Under the pieces are notes generated by a model. That model was not told the DNA's origin. It saw only the letters and a list, made by a program, of their open reading frames with translations, and did not search any database. A stretch of 64,000 bases of DNA, taken from NCBI GenBank assembly GCA_018666235.1, contig JABJAB010000015.1, forward strand, positions 18,349-82,348, in the 5' to 3' direction. The translations under genes were made by a program, and so were the position numbers. Source of the DNA: Ilumatobacter sp. GTDB taxonomy: Bacteria; Actinomycetota; Acidimicrobiia; Acidimicrobiales; Ilumatobacteraceae. How positions within the stretch are numbered: the first letter of the stretch is position 1; every line of letters starts with the position of its first letter. Below, piece after piece: positions 49,444 to 57,518 of this stretch.

Positions 49444-49463
49444 AAATTAGAGCGCTCTAATTT
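49444..49463. promoter_or_regulatory. LacI-family operator, perfect 20-bp palindrome
   Basis: The sequence AAATTAGAGCGCTCTAATTT is an exact inverted repeat with the central CG step typical of LacI-family operators. It lies immediately downstream of the predicted -10 box, so a bound repressor would block promoter clearance. It is also between the divergent regulator gene and the iol operon, allowing autoregulation. It is strikingly AT-rich for its surroundings. I see no second copy in the window. Confidence 0.8.
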
Positions 49464-49485
49464 TTCGCGACGGGGGGAGAGAAAC

Positions 49486-50400
49486 GTGACAGATTTTTTG
49501 ACGCGGCTCGCTGGTGCCCCAATCAGCTGGGGGGTCTGCGAAGTCCCCGGTTGGGGTCTTGAATTGCAGCCGCGCCGCGTGCTCGGCGAGATGCAGCAGC
49601 TTGGTTTGACTGCGACCGAGCTCGGCTCAGATGGCTACCTTCCGACCGACCCAGCCGAACTGAAGGATCTCTGTGCAGAGTTCGGCCTCGAGATGATCGG
49701 CGGCTTCGTCCCGCTCGTGCTGCATGAGGCAGCAGAACTCGACGCGACCATCGAAGCCGCTCGCCGCACAGCTGAGTTGATGTCGGCCGCTGGTGCCACC
49801 GTCTTCGTTACGTCGGCTGTGACCGATTGGGATTGGGGTCCGCGCACGGCCCTGACATCTGACGACTGGAACTTCACGGCCAAGACGCTGTCGATTGTTG
49901 ACGACATCCTGGGCGAGTTCGGCATGACGCAAGCCATTCATCCTCACCTGCGGACAGTGGTCGAAACTCGCGCCGACATCGAAGCATTGCTTGACGTTTC
50001 TGATGTCGGCTGGACCTTCGACATGGGCCACATGCAAATCGGTGGAATGGATCCACTCGAGTTCATCGACATCGCCTTTGACCGCATCCGCCATGTCCAC
50101 CTCAAAGACGTCGTCATGGATCTCGCTGGACCAGTGTTCGCCGGCGACCAGTCGATTATGGACGGCGTGCAGGCCGGGATGTTCTGCAACCTGGGACGTG
50201 GCGACGTCCCGATCGGTGCCATCGTCACCGAACTCGAAGCTCGCGGGTACGACCAATGGTATGTACTCGAACAAGACGCTGCCATCACTGCGGGTGAACC
50301 TGCAGTCGGTGCTGGCCCACTTCTCGATGTTCTTGCGAGCATCGAGTTCCTCAAGGGGATCGAGGCACCCGCCTCGGCTGACGAGGAAATCCACACATGA
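49486..50400 (+). CDS. iolE: IolE-like inosose dehydratase / sugar-phosphate isomerase-epimerase
   Basis: A 304-residue xylose-isomerase-like TIM barrel. It starts LAGAPISWGVCEVPGWG, the common start of actinobacterial IolE-type proteins, and carries metal-site segments FDMGHMQIGGMDP, IRHVHLKDVV and YVLEQD. IolE dehydrates 2-keto-myo-inositol to the diketone acted on by IolD; that is its most likely job as first gene of the operon, although an epimerase role is possible. GTG 49486 follows a gggggag ribosome site in the operator-containing leader; 13 bases separate it from the binding-protein gene. Confidence 0.85.
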   Translation: MTDFLTRLAGAPISWGVCEVPGWGLELQPRRVLGEMQQLGLTATELGSDGYLPTDPAELKDLCAEFGLEMIGGFVPLVLHEAAELDATIEAARRTAELMSAAGATVFVTSAVTDWDWGPRTALTSDDWNFTAKTLSIVDDILGEFGMTQAIHPHLRTVVETRADIEALLDVSDVGWTFDMGHMQIGGMDPLEFIDIAFDRIRHVHLKDVVMDLAGPVFAGDQSIMDGVQAGMFCNLGRGDVPIGAIVTELEARGYDQWYVLEQDAAITAGEPAVGAGPLLDVLASIEFLKGIEAPASADEEIHT

Positions 50401-50413
50401 CAAAGGGGAGAAC

Positions 50414-51454
50414 ATGAAGACATCCAAGAAGCTGCTGGCACTCCTGCCGGCAATCGCACTCGTCGCTGCATCCTGCGGCGGCTCTGACGACGACAGCAGC
50501 AGTGAGGCTTCGACCGACACTGCCGCATCGACCGACACGGCAGCGCCGGTTGAGACCGATGCACCCGAAGAAGTCGATCAAACTCAGGCCGGCGACCTCA
50601 CCTTCCATATGATCACTCACTCCGACGACGGCCCGTTCTGGTCCGTGGTACAGCGCGGCGCCGATGCCGCCGCTGAAGACCTCGGCGTGACGCTGGTGTG
50701 GAAGCCGGGCGTCAACGACGCACAGGTGATGGTGCAGGACATCGAAGCAGCCGTTGCGGAAGGTTCTGACGGCATCGCTGCATCGCTGCCCGATCCCGAC
50801 GCACTCGTCGGACCGCTGCAGGCCGCAGTTGCCGAAGGAATCCCCGTGATCACCCTCAACTCGGGTGCGAACGACTACCAGGCAATCGGCGCGCTGACCC
50901 ACGTTGGCCAGTCCGAAGACGTTGCTGGCAACGGTGCCGGTGAGCGTTTCAACGATGCTGGAGCAACCAAGGTTCTCTGCGCATTCCAGGAACAGGGCAA
51001 CGTCGGCCTCGAAGAACGGTGCAACGGCCTCGCTGAGACATTCGGCGGCGAAACCGTGATTGAGTTCATGGGCCTCGACGCAGACACCACCGAGCAGCAG
51101 AACACCATCAACGCCTTCCTGGCCGCTGATCCGGACATCGACGGCGTCCTCGGCGTCGGCCCGGTCATCACCATGTCGGCACTGCGCGCAGCGCAGGACC
51201 TCGGTCGCGACCTCACCATCGGCGGATTCGACATGACGCCGGATCTCCTCGGCGCAATCGAAGCAGGCGACGTGGCCTTCACGGTCGACCAGCAGCAGTA
51301 CCTGCAGGGCTACATGCCGGTCCTGCTCATGTACCTCAACGTCACCAACCAGAACACTCTGGGCGGCGGCCTGCCGATCCTTACGGGTCCGGGTTTTGTG
51401 ACAACTGACAATGCAACTGCTGTTATCGAATTGAGCGCGGCAGGTACCCGCTGA
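50414..51454 (+). CDS. Sugar/inositol ABC transporter substrate-binding lipoprotein
   Basis: A 346-residue lipoprotein of the ribose/inositol-binding (Peripla_BP_4) family. The lipobox VAASC gives lipidated Cys21. An Asp/Ser/Thr/Ala-rich stalk (25-57) precedes the two-lobe binding fold with HSDDGPFWSVVQRGADAAAEDLGV, AAVAEGIPVITLNSGANDY and the hinge QEQGNVGLEERCNG. In this cluster it most likely binds inositol. ATG 50414 follows a clear ggggag ribosome site. A strong hairpin (51510-51543) separates it from the permease gene, which should favour an excess of the binding protein. Confidence 0.9.
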   Translation: MKTSKKLLALLPAIALVAASCGGSDDDSSSEASTDTAASTDTAAPVETDAPEEVDQTQAGDLTFHMITHSDDGPFWSVVQRGADAAAEDLGVTLVWKPGVNDAQVMVQDIEAAVAEGSDGIAASLPDPDALVGPLQAAVAEGIPVITLNSGANDYQAIGALTHVGQSEDVAGNGAGERFNDAGATKVLCAFQEQGNVGLEERCNGLAETFGGETVIEFMGLDADTTEQQNTINAFLAADPDIDGVLGVGPVITMSALRAAQDLGRDLTIGGFDMTPDLLGAIEAGDVAFTVDQQQYLQGYMPVLLMYLNVTNQNTLGGGLPILTGPGFVTTDNATAVIELSAAGTR

Positions 51455-51509
51455 TCTGATCAGCACCAGACGTTCAGTACATCGATGATGTGTTGAACGT
51501 GACGTGAAT

Positions 51510-51543
51510 GGCGGTGGGATCGGACTTTTCCGATCCCACCGCC
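51510..51543 (+). terminator. 15-bp perfect stem-loop between binding-protein and permease genes
   Basis: The arms 51510-51524 (ggcggtgggatcgga) and 51529-51543 are exact complements around the 4-base loop cttt. No T-run follows the stem, so it may be a partial terminator, a 3' stabiliser of the binding-protein mRNA, or both. The placement fits the common need for far more binding protein than permease. Confidence 0.65.
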
Positions 51544-51621
51544 GTCGCACCACTTCCCCCCACGCACTCCGAGTATTAACGTGGCCCGAGGGTCACATGA
51601 CCAGTTCTTGCAAGGGACCCT

Positions 51622-53580
51622 GTGAACGAGCACGACTCACCCGACACTGCAACCGTGACACCGACTGAGGCGCCAAGCGGTGAGATCTCGACGGATGCTG
51701 CCGTTGCTGCATCGGCAGCCGGCGGCGACGAGCGCCTCGCCTACCGCTCAGTATTCCAACGGCTCTTCGTCCGCCCGGAAGTGGGCGGCCTCATTGGAGC
51801 TGCTGGCATCTGGATTTTCTTCTGGGCGGCCTCGGGCACGTTCGGCACGGTCGGGCAGACCTTTACGTGGCTCGATACCGCGGCGACGCTCGGCATCATG
51901 GCGGTTGCCGTCTCGATGCTGATGATCGGCGGCGAATTTGACCTGTCATCGGGCGCCATGACTGGGGCAATGGGGATGTTGATCATCTACCTGGTCAAAG
52001 AGACGGGCGAACTCGGTGGCCTCGGATTCCCGATGCTGCTCGCCATTCCGTTGTCGCTCTTGGTCGCGCTGGGCATCGGCTACCTCAATGGGTTCATGGT
52101 CGAACGAACCGGTCAGCCAAGCTTTATCATCACACTCGGAACCTTCTTCGCACTCATTGGGCTGAAGCTCGGCCTGTCGAAGCGATTCGTCGGCCAGATT
52201 CAAATCGGCCGAACCGACGAGGCAAGCGACTTCGACTTCTTCCGACCGATCTTCGCTGCCGAATGGGCTCGCAATGAGCACCCGTTCGAGCTGCGCGACC
52301 TCTTCTACATTTCAATCTTTGCTGCTGGTGTCATCATCGTCCTGCTCGCGATCTGTGAACTCTGGTTCCAGCGTGCCGAGGAGCGCAAGTCATCCGGCCT
52401 CATTGAGTTCATCGTCGGCCTTGGGCTTGGCATTGCTGCTGCGATTGCGCTCCATCTCACCGACGGTGTCGGAGTCAACGCCGCGATTGCGGTCGTCATG
52501 GCCGTTGCCGTCTTTCTCGGAATGCACGGCTGGGTCAGCTGGCGGTACGAGCCGATTGAGGACCGGGGGGCTGTCATCCTTGACGAGAAGATGCGCAAGT
52601 TCTTGGGGCTCGGATTCGGACTCGTCGTGCTCGGCGCGGTCATCGCAGTGCTGATCGATTCTTCGTCGACCCACGAATTCTTCTTCCCGTTCACCACGCA
52701 GGGTATTCGAGTCATCCTGTTGCTTGCGTTCGTAACCGCTGGTATGGCCTTGATCGCCATGGCGTCGCAGGCTGCCCTGTCAGCGAGTCCGGCCACCAAG
52801 GGTGCCGTGACCTCGGTACTGGCACTCGCGGTTGTCGTCATCGCAGCCCTCACCTTCATCGACTCCGAAGCAGCGAAGTTCCGGGCCTCGCTGTTCTCGG
52901 TTCTGCTCTTCGCTGCGGTCGTCGTGTTCGTGTGGGGATTCGTCGTCTCGCGATTCGTCGAGCGTCGAGTCAAATCGGCCAGCGCTGACCACCTCGGTGG
53001 CCGAATGTTGATCCTCGGCATTGTTTCGATCTTTGTCGGACTTGCTTTCCGCATGCTGTTCATCACCGAGGCGGAACTACTTGCGGAGGTGCCCCCGGCC
53101 AAGACGTCGATTCGTCTCTTCTGGTTCGTCGCATTCACCGCAACAATGATGTGGGTGCTGGCCCGGACGCGTTTCGGGAGCTGGACGGTCGCTGTGGGTG
53201 GCAACAAAGAAGCCGCTCGTCAAGTCGGTGTGCCCGCAGCCAGGACAAAGACACAGTTGTTCATGCTGGTCTCCGTCGCTGCTTGGTTCGTCGGCTTGCT
53301 CGTTGCGTTCCGCATCAACTCGATTCAATCAAATGCTGGTGATGGTCAGGAGTTCTTCTTCATCATCGCTGCAGTGGTTGGTGGCACGTTGCTCACTGGG
53401 GGCTACGGAACAGCCTTTGGTGGCGCGATCGGCGCCTGCATCATGTCGATGCCGTTGGCCGGCATCTCTGCTGCCCGCTGGAACACTGACTGGAGATTCC
53501 TGATTATTGGCGTGATCCTCCTGCTGGCTGTGGTTTCCAACAAGTACCTCCGCAACCGAGCCGAGGCGATCCGCCGATGA
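51622..53580 (+). CDS. Oversized RbsC/XylH-type ABC transporter permease
   Basis: Membrane subunit of the sugar/inositol importer. Canonical halves are recognisable: residues 55-190 (VSMLMIGGEFDLSSGAMTGAMG, YLNGFMVERTGQPSFIITLGT) and 510-640 (LARTRFGSWTVAVGGNKEAARQVGV, VVGGTLLTGGYGTAFGGAIGA). Between them lies a ~300-residue middle with about eight hydrophobic segments (near 226-245, 259-279, 285-302, 328-345, 361-383, 395-413, 422-443 and 462-480), making 652 residues where 320-400 is usual. The N-terminal ~40 residues are low-complexity and cytoplasmic. The GTG start at 51622 follows aaggga. The sugar-importer role is firm; the purpose of the extra membrane domain is unknown. Confidence 0.87.
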   Translation: MNEHDSPDTATVTPTEAPSGEISTDAAVAASAAGGDERLAYRSVFQRLFVRPEVGGLIGAAGIWIFFWAASGTFGTVGQTFTWLDTAATLGIMAVAVSMLMIGGEFDLSSGAMTGAMGMLIIYLVKETGELGGLGFPMLLAIPLSLLVALGIGYLNGFMVERTGQPSFIITLGTFFALIGLKLGLSKRFVGQIQIGRTDEASDFDFFRPIFAAEWARNEHPFELRDLFYISIFAAGVIIVLLAICELWFQRAEERKSSGLIEFIVGLGLGIAAAIALHLTDGVGVNAAIAVVMAVAVFLGMHGWVSWRYEPIEDRGAVILDEKMRKFLGLGFGLVVLGAVIAVLIDSSSTHEFFFPFTTQGIRVILLLAFVTAGMALIAMASQAALSASPATKGAVTSVLALAVVVIAALTFIDSEAAKFRASLFSVLLFAAVVVFVWGFVVSRFVERRVKSASADHLGGRMLILGIVSIFVGLAFRMLFITEAELLAEVPPAKTSIRLFWFVAFTATMMWVLARTRFGSWTVAVGGNKEAARQVGVPAARTKTQLFMLVSVAAWFVGLLVAFRINSIQSNAGDGQEFFFIIAAVVGGTLLTGGYGTAFGGAIGACIMSMPLAGISAARWNTDWRFLIIGVILLLAVVSNKYLRNRAEAIRR

Positions 53581-53633
53581 ACCCAACCTCTGACATGGCC
53601 CTCGATTCACTCACGGAGAACAACGATGTCTGA
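53577..53633 (+). CDS. Possible 18-codon coupling micro-ORF
   Basis: An 18-residue frame starts with an ATG overlapping the permease stop (ATGA, 53577-53580) and ends 8 bases inside the ATPase gene, containing that gene's ggag ribosome site. It would let ribosomes finish the permease, read the short frame and re-initiate at the ATPase. The peptide itself shows no conservation signal I can judge; it may be chance. Confidence 0.25.
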   Translation: MNPTSDMALDSLTENNDV

Positions 53634-54417
53634 TCAGCCGCTTCTGCAACTCGACAGCGTCTCGAAGTTCTATGGCAGCATCACTGCCCTGAGTGGCGTC
53701 AGTACGTCGGTCGCCGCCGGTGAGGTGACGTGTGTGCTCGGTGATAACGGTGCCGGCAAGTCGACCTTCATCAAGATCCTTGCCGGTGTGCACCAGCAGA
53801 CCGAGGGAACCATCCGTCTTGCAGGCGAAAAGGTCACCTTCGACTCTCCGCGTGACGCACTCGACAGTGGTATCGCCACCGTGTACCAGGACCTCGCGAT
53901 GGTTCCGATGATGTCGGTGTGGCGCAACTTCTTTCTCGGATCCGAGCCCACCAAGAGCATCGGGCCGTTGAAGTGGATCGACACGAAAGAGGCGAAGCGG
54001 ATCGCCAAGGACGAAATGGCAAAGATGGGCATCGACATCCGTGACACCGAACAGCCGGTCGGCACGCTCTCTGGTGGAGAACGGCAGTCTGTCGCCATCG
54101 CCCGTGCTGGGTACTTCGGCGCGAAGGTGCTGATTCTCGATGAGCCCACGTCGGCCCTCGGTGTCAAACAATCGGGCGTGGTGCTCAAGCGCATCGTCGA
54201 GGCCCGAAATCAGGGTCTGGCCGTGATCTTCATCACTCACAATCCGCGTCACGCGTACCCTGTGGGGAACCGGTTCCTCATCCTCAATCGGGGTCGGTCG
54301 ATGGGTTCGTTCGCCAAGGACGAGATCGATGTCAACGACCTCACGCGTCTCATGTCGGGCGGAGCAGAACTCGAAGCTCTTGAACACGAACTCCGCGACT
54401 CGGGCGCGACAAGTTGA
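53626..54417 (+). CDS. Sugar/inositol ABC transporter ATP-binding protein
   Basis: A 263-residue single nucleotide-binding domain: Walker A GDNGAGKSTFIKIL, Q-loop VYQDLAMV, signature LSGGERQSVAIARAG, Walker B LILDEPTSALG and an H-loop with FITHNPRHA. It is the single-domain FrcA/XylG-short type, so two copies must pair with the permease, unlike the duplicated RbsA. It lies 45 bases after the permease gene and overlaps the iolC start by TTGA (54414-54417). Confidence 0.92.
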   Translation: MSDQPLLQLDSVSKFYGSITALSGVSTSVAAGEVTCVLGDNGAGKSTFIKILAGVHQQTEGTIRLAGEKVTFDSPRDALDSGIATVYQDLAMVPMMSVWRNFFLGSEPTKSIGPLKWIDTKEAKRIAKDEMAKMGIDIRDTEQPVGTLSGGERQSVAIARAGYFGAKVLILDEPTSALGVKQSGVVLKRIVEARNQGLAVIFITHNPRHAYPVGNRFLILNRGRSMGSFAKDEIDVNDLTRLMSGGAELEALEHELRDSGATS

Positions 54418-55403
54418 ACCCTTCGGAGCCTTTCGATTTGGAGGACCTCGAGATCTTGACATTTGGCCGGTCATCGGTCGACATGTATCCCGAGCAACAC
54501 AATGTTGCCCTTGCTGACGTTTCGACGTTCCGCAAATCGATCGGTGGCAGTCCCACCAACGTCGCAGTCGCGGCTGCGCGGCTCGGTCGCAAAGCCGCCG
54601 TCATCAATCGCGTCGGAGACGACGCGTTTGGTGCCTACGTTCGACAGGGTCTTCGCGAATTCGGCGTGCACGACGAGTTCATCTCGACTGATCCCGATCT
54701 GCTGACTCCGGTCGTATTTTGCGAACTGATGCCGCCCGAAGAGCCGTCGATCTACTTCTATCGGGAGCCGCGAGGTCCGGATATGGATATCTCGGTTGCG
54801 GACATGCCGATGGATGCCATCCGCTCGGCGCCACTGTTCTGGTTGGCTGGGTCACGGTTTGCCGAAGAGCCTTCCCGCTCAGCAGCTATGGCAGCACTTG
54901 AGGCTCGCGGTCGCAAGCAACACACGGTGATCGACCTCGACTACCGACCCATGTTCTGGGACTCTCCGGAGCAGGCTGCTGAGTACATCTCGCCGTCAAT
55001 TGACCACTGCACGGTGGCAGTCGGCAACAAAAACGAATGTGAGATTGCCGTCGGCACGCGCATTCCTGACGAAGCAGCGGACCGCATGCTCGAACGTGGC
55101 GTGCAGATCGCCATCGTCAAGCAGGGTGGCGATGGGGTGATGGTTGCGACTGCTGACTCACGCACCGTCGTCGACCCGATCCGCGTCCCCGTCGTGTGCG
55201 GGCTCGGGGCGGGCGATGCGTTCGGTGGCTCGTTGGCTCATGGGCTGCTCGCGGGTTGGGACCCAGCAGAGATCGTGACCCGCGCCAACGCTGCAGGGGC
55301 GATTGTCGCCGGTCGCCTGATGTGCTCGGACGAGATGCCGACATCAGCCGAAATCGATCACCTGCTGGCGACCGGTGAGGTCCCCGATCGAGTGATCCGG
55401 TGA
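54414..55403 (+). CDS. iolC: 5-dehydro-2-deoxygluconokinase
   Basis: PfkB/ribokinase-family kinase that phosphorylates 2-deoxy-5-keto-gluconate in inositol breakdown. In the 329 residues, ILTFGRSSVDMYPEQ and KSIGGSPTNVAVAAARLG form the sugar site with the first PfkB signature, and GLGAGDAFGGSLAHGLL is the second with the catalytic Asp. The segment VIDLDYRPMFWDS is typical of IolC. The start appears to be TTG 54414, inside the ATPase stop; no ATG or GTG is better placed. The stop overlaps the next start by GTGA (55400-55403). Confidence 0.9.
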   Translation: MNPSEPFDLEDLEILTFGRSSVDMYPEQHNVALADVSTFRKSIGGSPTNVAVAAARLGRKAAVINRVGDDAFGAYVRQGLREFGVHDEFISTDPDLLTPVVFCELMPPEEPSIYFYREPRGPDMDISVADMPMDAIRSAPLFWLAGSRFAEEPSRSAAMAALEARGRKQHTVIDLDYRPMFWDSPEQAAEYISPSIDHCTVAVGNKNECEIAVGTRIPDEAADRMLERGVQIAIVKQGGDGVMVATADSRTVVDPIRVPVVCGLGAGDAFGGSLAHGLLAGWDPAEIVTRANAAGAIVAGRLMCSDEMPTSAEIDHLLATGEVPDRVIR

Positions 55404-56305
55404 TCATCAGCAACGAGGCATGGAGCGGTCTGCTTGAGACTCGCGCGACTGATCCAGGTGCGATCGCCACAGCACTTGGCGCGCGAACGACTCGACCGCT
55501 GCTCGCCGCTGACGGCAACACGTTCATCATTGCGATCGATCACCCTGCCCGCGGCATGGTCGGGGTGTCTGGTCAACCGTTTGTCATGGCCGACCGTCGA
55601 GATGTGCTCGAGCGGACGATGACAGCGCTGGCCGACCCGGGCGTCGATGGCGTCATGGCGACGCCCGACATTCTCGATGACCTCGCGCTGCTCGGTGCAC
55701 TCGATGGCAAAGTTGCAATCGGTTCGATCAACCGTGGCGGCCTGATGGGCTCGGCCTGGGAACTCGATGATCAGTTGACGGGCCATACCGTGCCATCAAT
55801 CGTCGAACAAGGCCTCGACGGCGCCAAGATGTTGCTCCGCATCGACCTGGACGACGAACGCTCAAAGCCAACGATCGAGGCCTGCGCCCGTTGGATCACC
55901 GAGCTTGCAGCCGTCCGGAAGCTGGCGATGCTCGAACCGCTCCCGTACACAACAGATGCACGCGGTCACAAGGTGCTCGACACCGACGACGACACGCTCG
56001 TGAAGTGCGTCGGGATCGCTAATGCACTCGGTGCAAGCTCTGCCTACACCTGGCTCAAGCTTCCCGCGACCGCCCAGGTCGAGCGCGTCATGGCCGCAAC
56101 TTCGATGCCTGGACTGATCCTCGGCGGAACGCCTGGCCCCCGCCCTGAGACCGCATTTGACGAGTGGCGTCGAGCAATGGATGTCCCCAACGTTCGTGGC
56201 CTTGTTGTCGGCCGCTCTCTGCTCTACCCCTCCGACGGAGATGTCGCTGGAGCCGTCGCAACGGCTGCAGCGATCGTTCACCCCCATCAACAAGGACCAC
56301 AATGA
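55400..56305 (+). CDS. Cgl0159-like (beta/alpha)8-barrel, class I aldolase-like
   Basis: A 301-residue barrel protein like those found next to iolC in corynebacterial and other actinobacterial inositol clusters. Landmarks: NTFIIAIDHPARGMVG, VDGVMATPDILDDLALLGALDG, GAKMLLRIDLDD, MLEPLPYT, TYTWLKLP-type strand AYTWLKLPATAQ with a candidate Schiff-base Lys, and LILGGTPGPRPE. It may be the aldolase for 6-phospho-5-keto-2-deoxygluconate, a job done by IolJ in Bacillus, or an accessory isomerase; this is inference. It is coupled at both ends (GTGA with iolC, ATGA with the next dehydrogenase). Confidence 0.8.
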   Translation: MIISNEAWSGLLETRATDPGAIATALGARTTRPLLAADGNTFIIAIDHPARGMVGVSGQPFVMADRRDVLERTMTALADPGVDGVMATPDILDDLALLGALDGKVAIGSINRGGLMGSAWELDDQLTGHTVPSIVEQGLDGAKMLLRIDLDDERSKPTIEACARWITELAAVRKLAMLEPLPYTTDARGHKVLDTDDDTLVKCVGIANALGASSAYTWLKLPATAQVERVMAATSMPGLILGGTPGPRPETAFDEWRRAMDVPNVRGLVVGRSLLYPSDGDVAGAVATAAAIVHPHQQGPQ

Positions 56306-57468
56306 CCCGCAAGAAGATCGGCGTTGCCGTGATCGGCTTCGGCTGGATGGGCCAAGCCCACACGCGCTCGTACCTCCGCATTCCGACGCTGTTCCCAGAG
56401 CGTGACTACGACCCGGAGCTGATCATCATCAGCGATAATTTGCAAGAACGGGTCGACGAGGCCGTCGAATCGTTCGGCTTCCGTGAGGGAACGACTGATT
56501 GGAACGTGGCGGTCAACCACCCCGATGTCGACGTTGTCTGTGTCTGCGCGCCGAACATGTTGCATGAGCCGATCGCCATCGCAGCGGCCGCAGCCGGAAA
56601 GCACGTGTTCTGTGAGAAGCCGGTCGGCGGGACGCCCGAGCAGACGGTACGTATCGAAGCTGCTTCGCGAGCCGCAGGTGTGATCACTGGCGTTGGCTAC
56701 AACTATCGGTGGGCGCCGCTCGTGCAGTACGCCAAGCAGTTGATCGAAGACGGAACGCTCGGCGACATCACGAACTACAACGGCCGATTCTTCACGATGT
56801 ACGGATCGGACCCGATGGGTCTGCTCTCGTGGCGCTTCCAACTCGACGGGGCGGGACACGGCGTGTCGTCTGACATCCTCAGTCACTCGATCGATCTCGC
56901 GCACATGCTCGTGGGACCGATCGAAAAAGTCGTCGGGACCGGCCACACCTACATTCCTGACCGTCCCATCCCACAACCCGGTGGCACCCATTACGACCTC
57001 GGTTCGCCCGACGACCCGACTGGTCCGGTGGAGAACGAGGACTACTTCGGGGCCATGGTGAAGTTCGAGAACGGAGCGCGCGGCACTTTCGAGGCGAGCC
57101 GCACCATTGTCGGGCCAGAAAGCCAGTGCGCCTTCGAGATCTATGGAACCAAGGGTTCGCTCAAGTGGAATCTTGAGACGATGAATCAACTCCAGCTCAA
57201 CCTGGTCGGCGACAAGGCTCGCGGATACACCACGGTGTACGCCGGTGATCGATATCCGTACCACGGCAACTTTGTGCCCGGTGATGCCAACTCGATCGGC
57301 TACGAGGACCTCAAGGTCATCGAAGACTACGAATTTCTGTCGAGCGTCGCCGCTGGCCGCCAACACGAGCCCGGCTTTGCTGAGGCAATCGACTACGTCA
57401 GCGTTCAGGCTGCCCTGTTGCAGAGCTGGGAGTCCGAGCGCTGGGAACCCGTGCAGCGTCTCGCTTGA
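56302..57468 (+). CDS. Gfo/Idh/MocA-family dehydrogenase (second in iol operon)
   Basis: A 388-residue NAD-dependent dehydrogenase: KIGVAVIGFGWMGQAHTRSY for the dinucleotide, VCVCAPNMLHEPIAIAAAAAGKHVFCEKPVGG, VGYNYRWAPLVQYAKQLI and SDILSHSIDLAHMLVG for the substrate site. It is longer than IolG and resembles the extra inositol- and scyllo-inositol-type dehydrogenases of other actinobacterial clusters. It may oxidise another stereoisomer or a later ketose. ATG 56302 overlaps the upstream stop by ATGA. About 50 bases separate it from iolD. Confidence 0.87.
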   Translation: MTRKKIGVAVIGFGWMGQAHTRSYLRIPTLFPERDYDPELIIISDNLQERVDEAVESFGFREGTTDWNVAVNHPDVDVVCVCAPNMLHEPIAIAAAAAGKHVFCEKPVGGTPEQTVRIEAASRAAGVITGVGYNYRWAPLVQYAKQLIEDGTLGDITNYNGRFFTMYGSDPMGLLSWRFQLDGAGHGVSSDILSHSIDLAHMLVGPIEKVVGTGHTYIPDRPIPQPGGTHYDLGSPDDPTGPVENEDYFGAMVKFENGARGTFEASRTIVGPESQCAFEIYGTKGSLKWNLETMNQLQLNLVGDKARGYTTVYAGDRYPYHGNFVPGDANSIGYEDLKVIEDYEFLSSVAAGRQHEPGFAEAIDYVSVQAALLQSWESERWEPVQRLA

Positions 57469-57518
57469 ACTCTGGTCGAACACGAATCGAAAACGAATCG
57501 AACGAAAGAAGTCACCCA

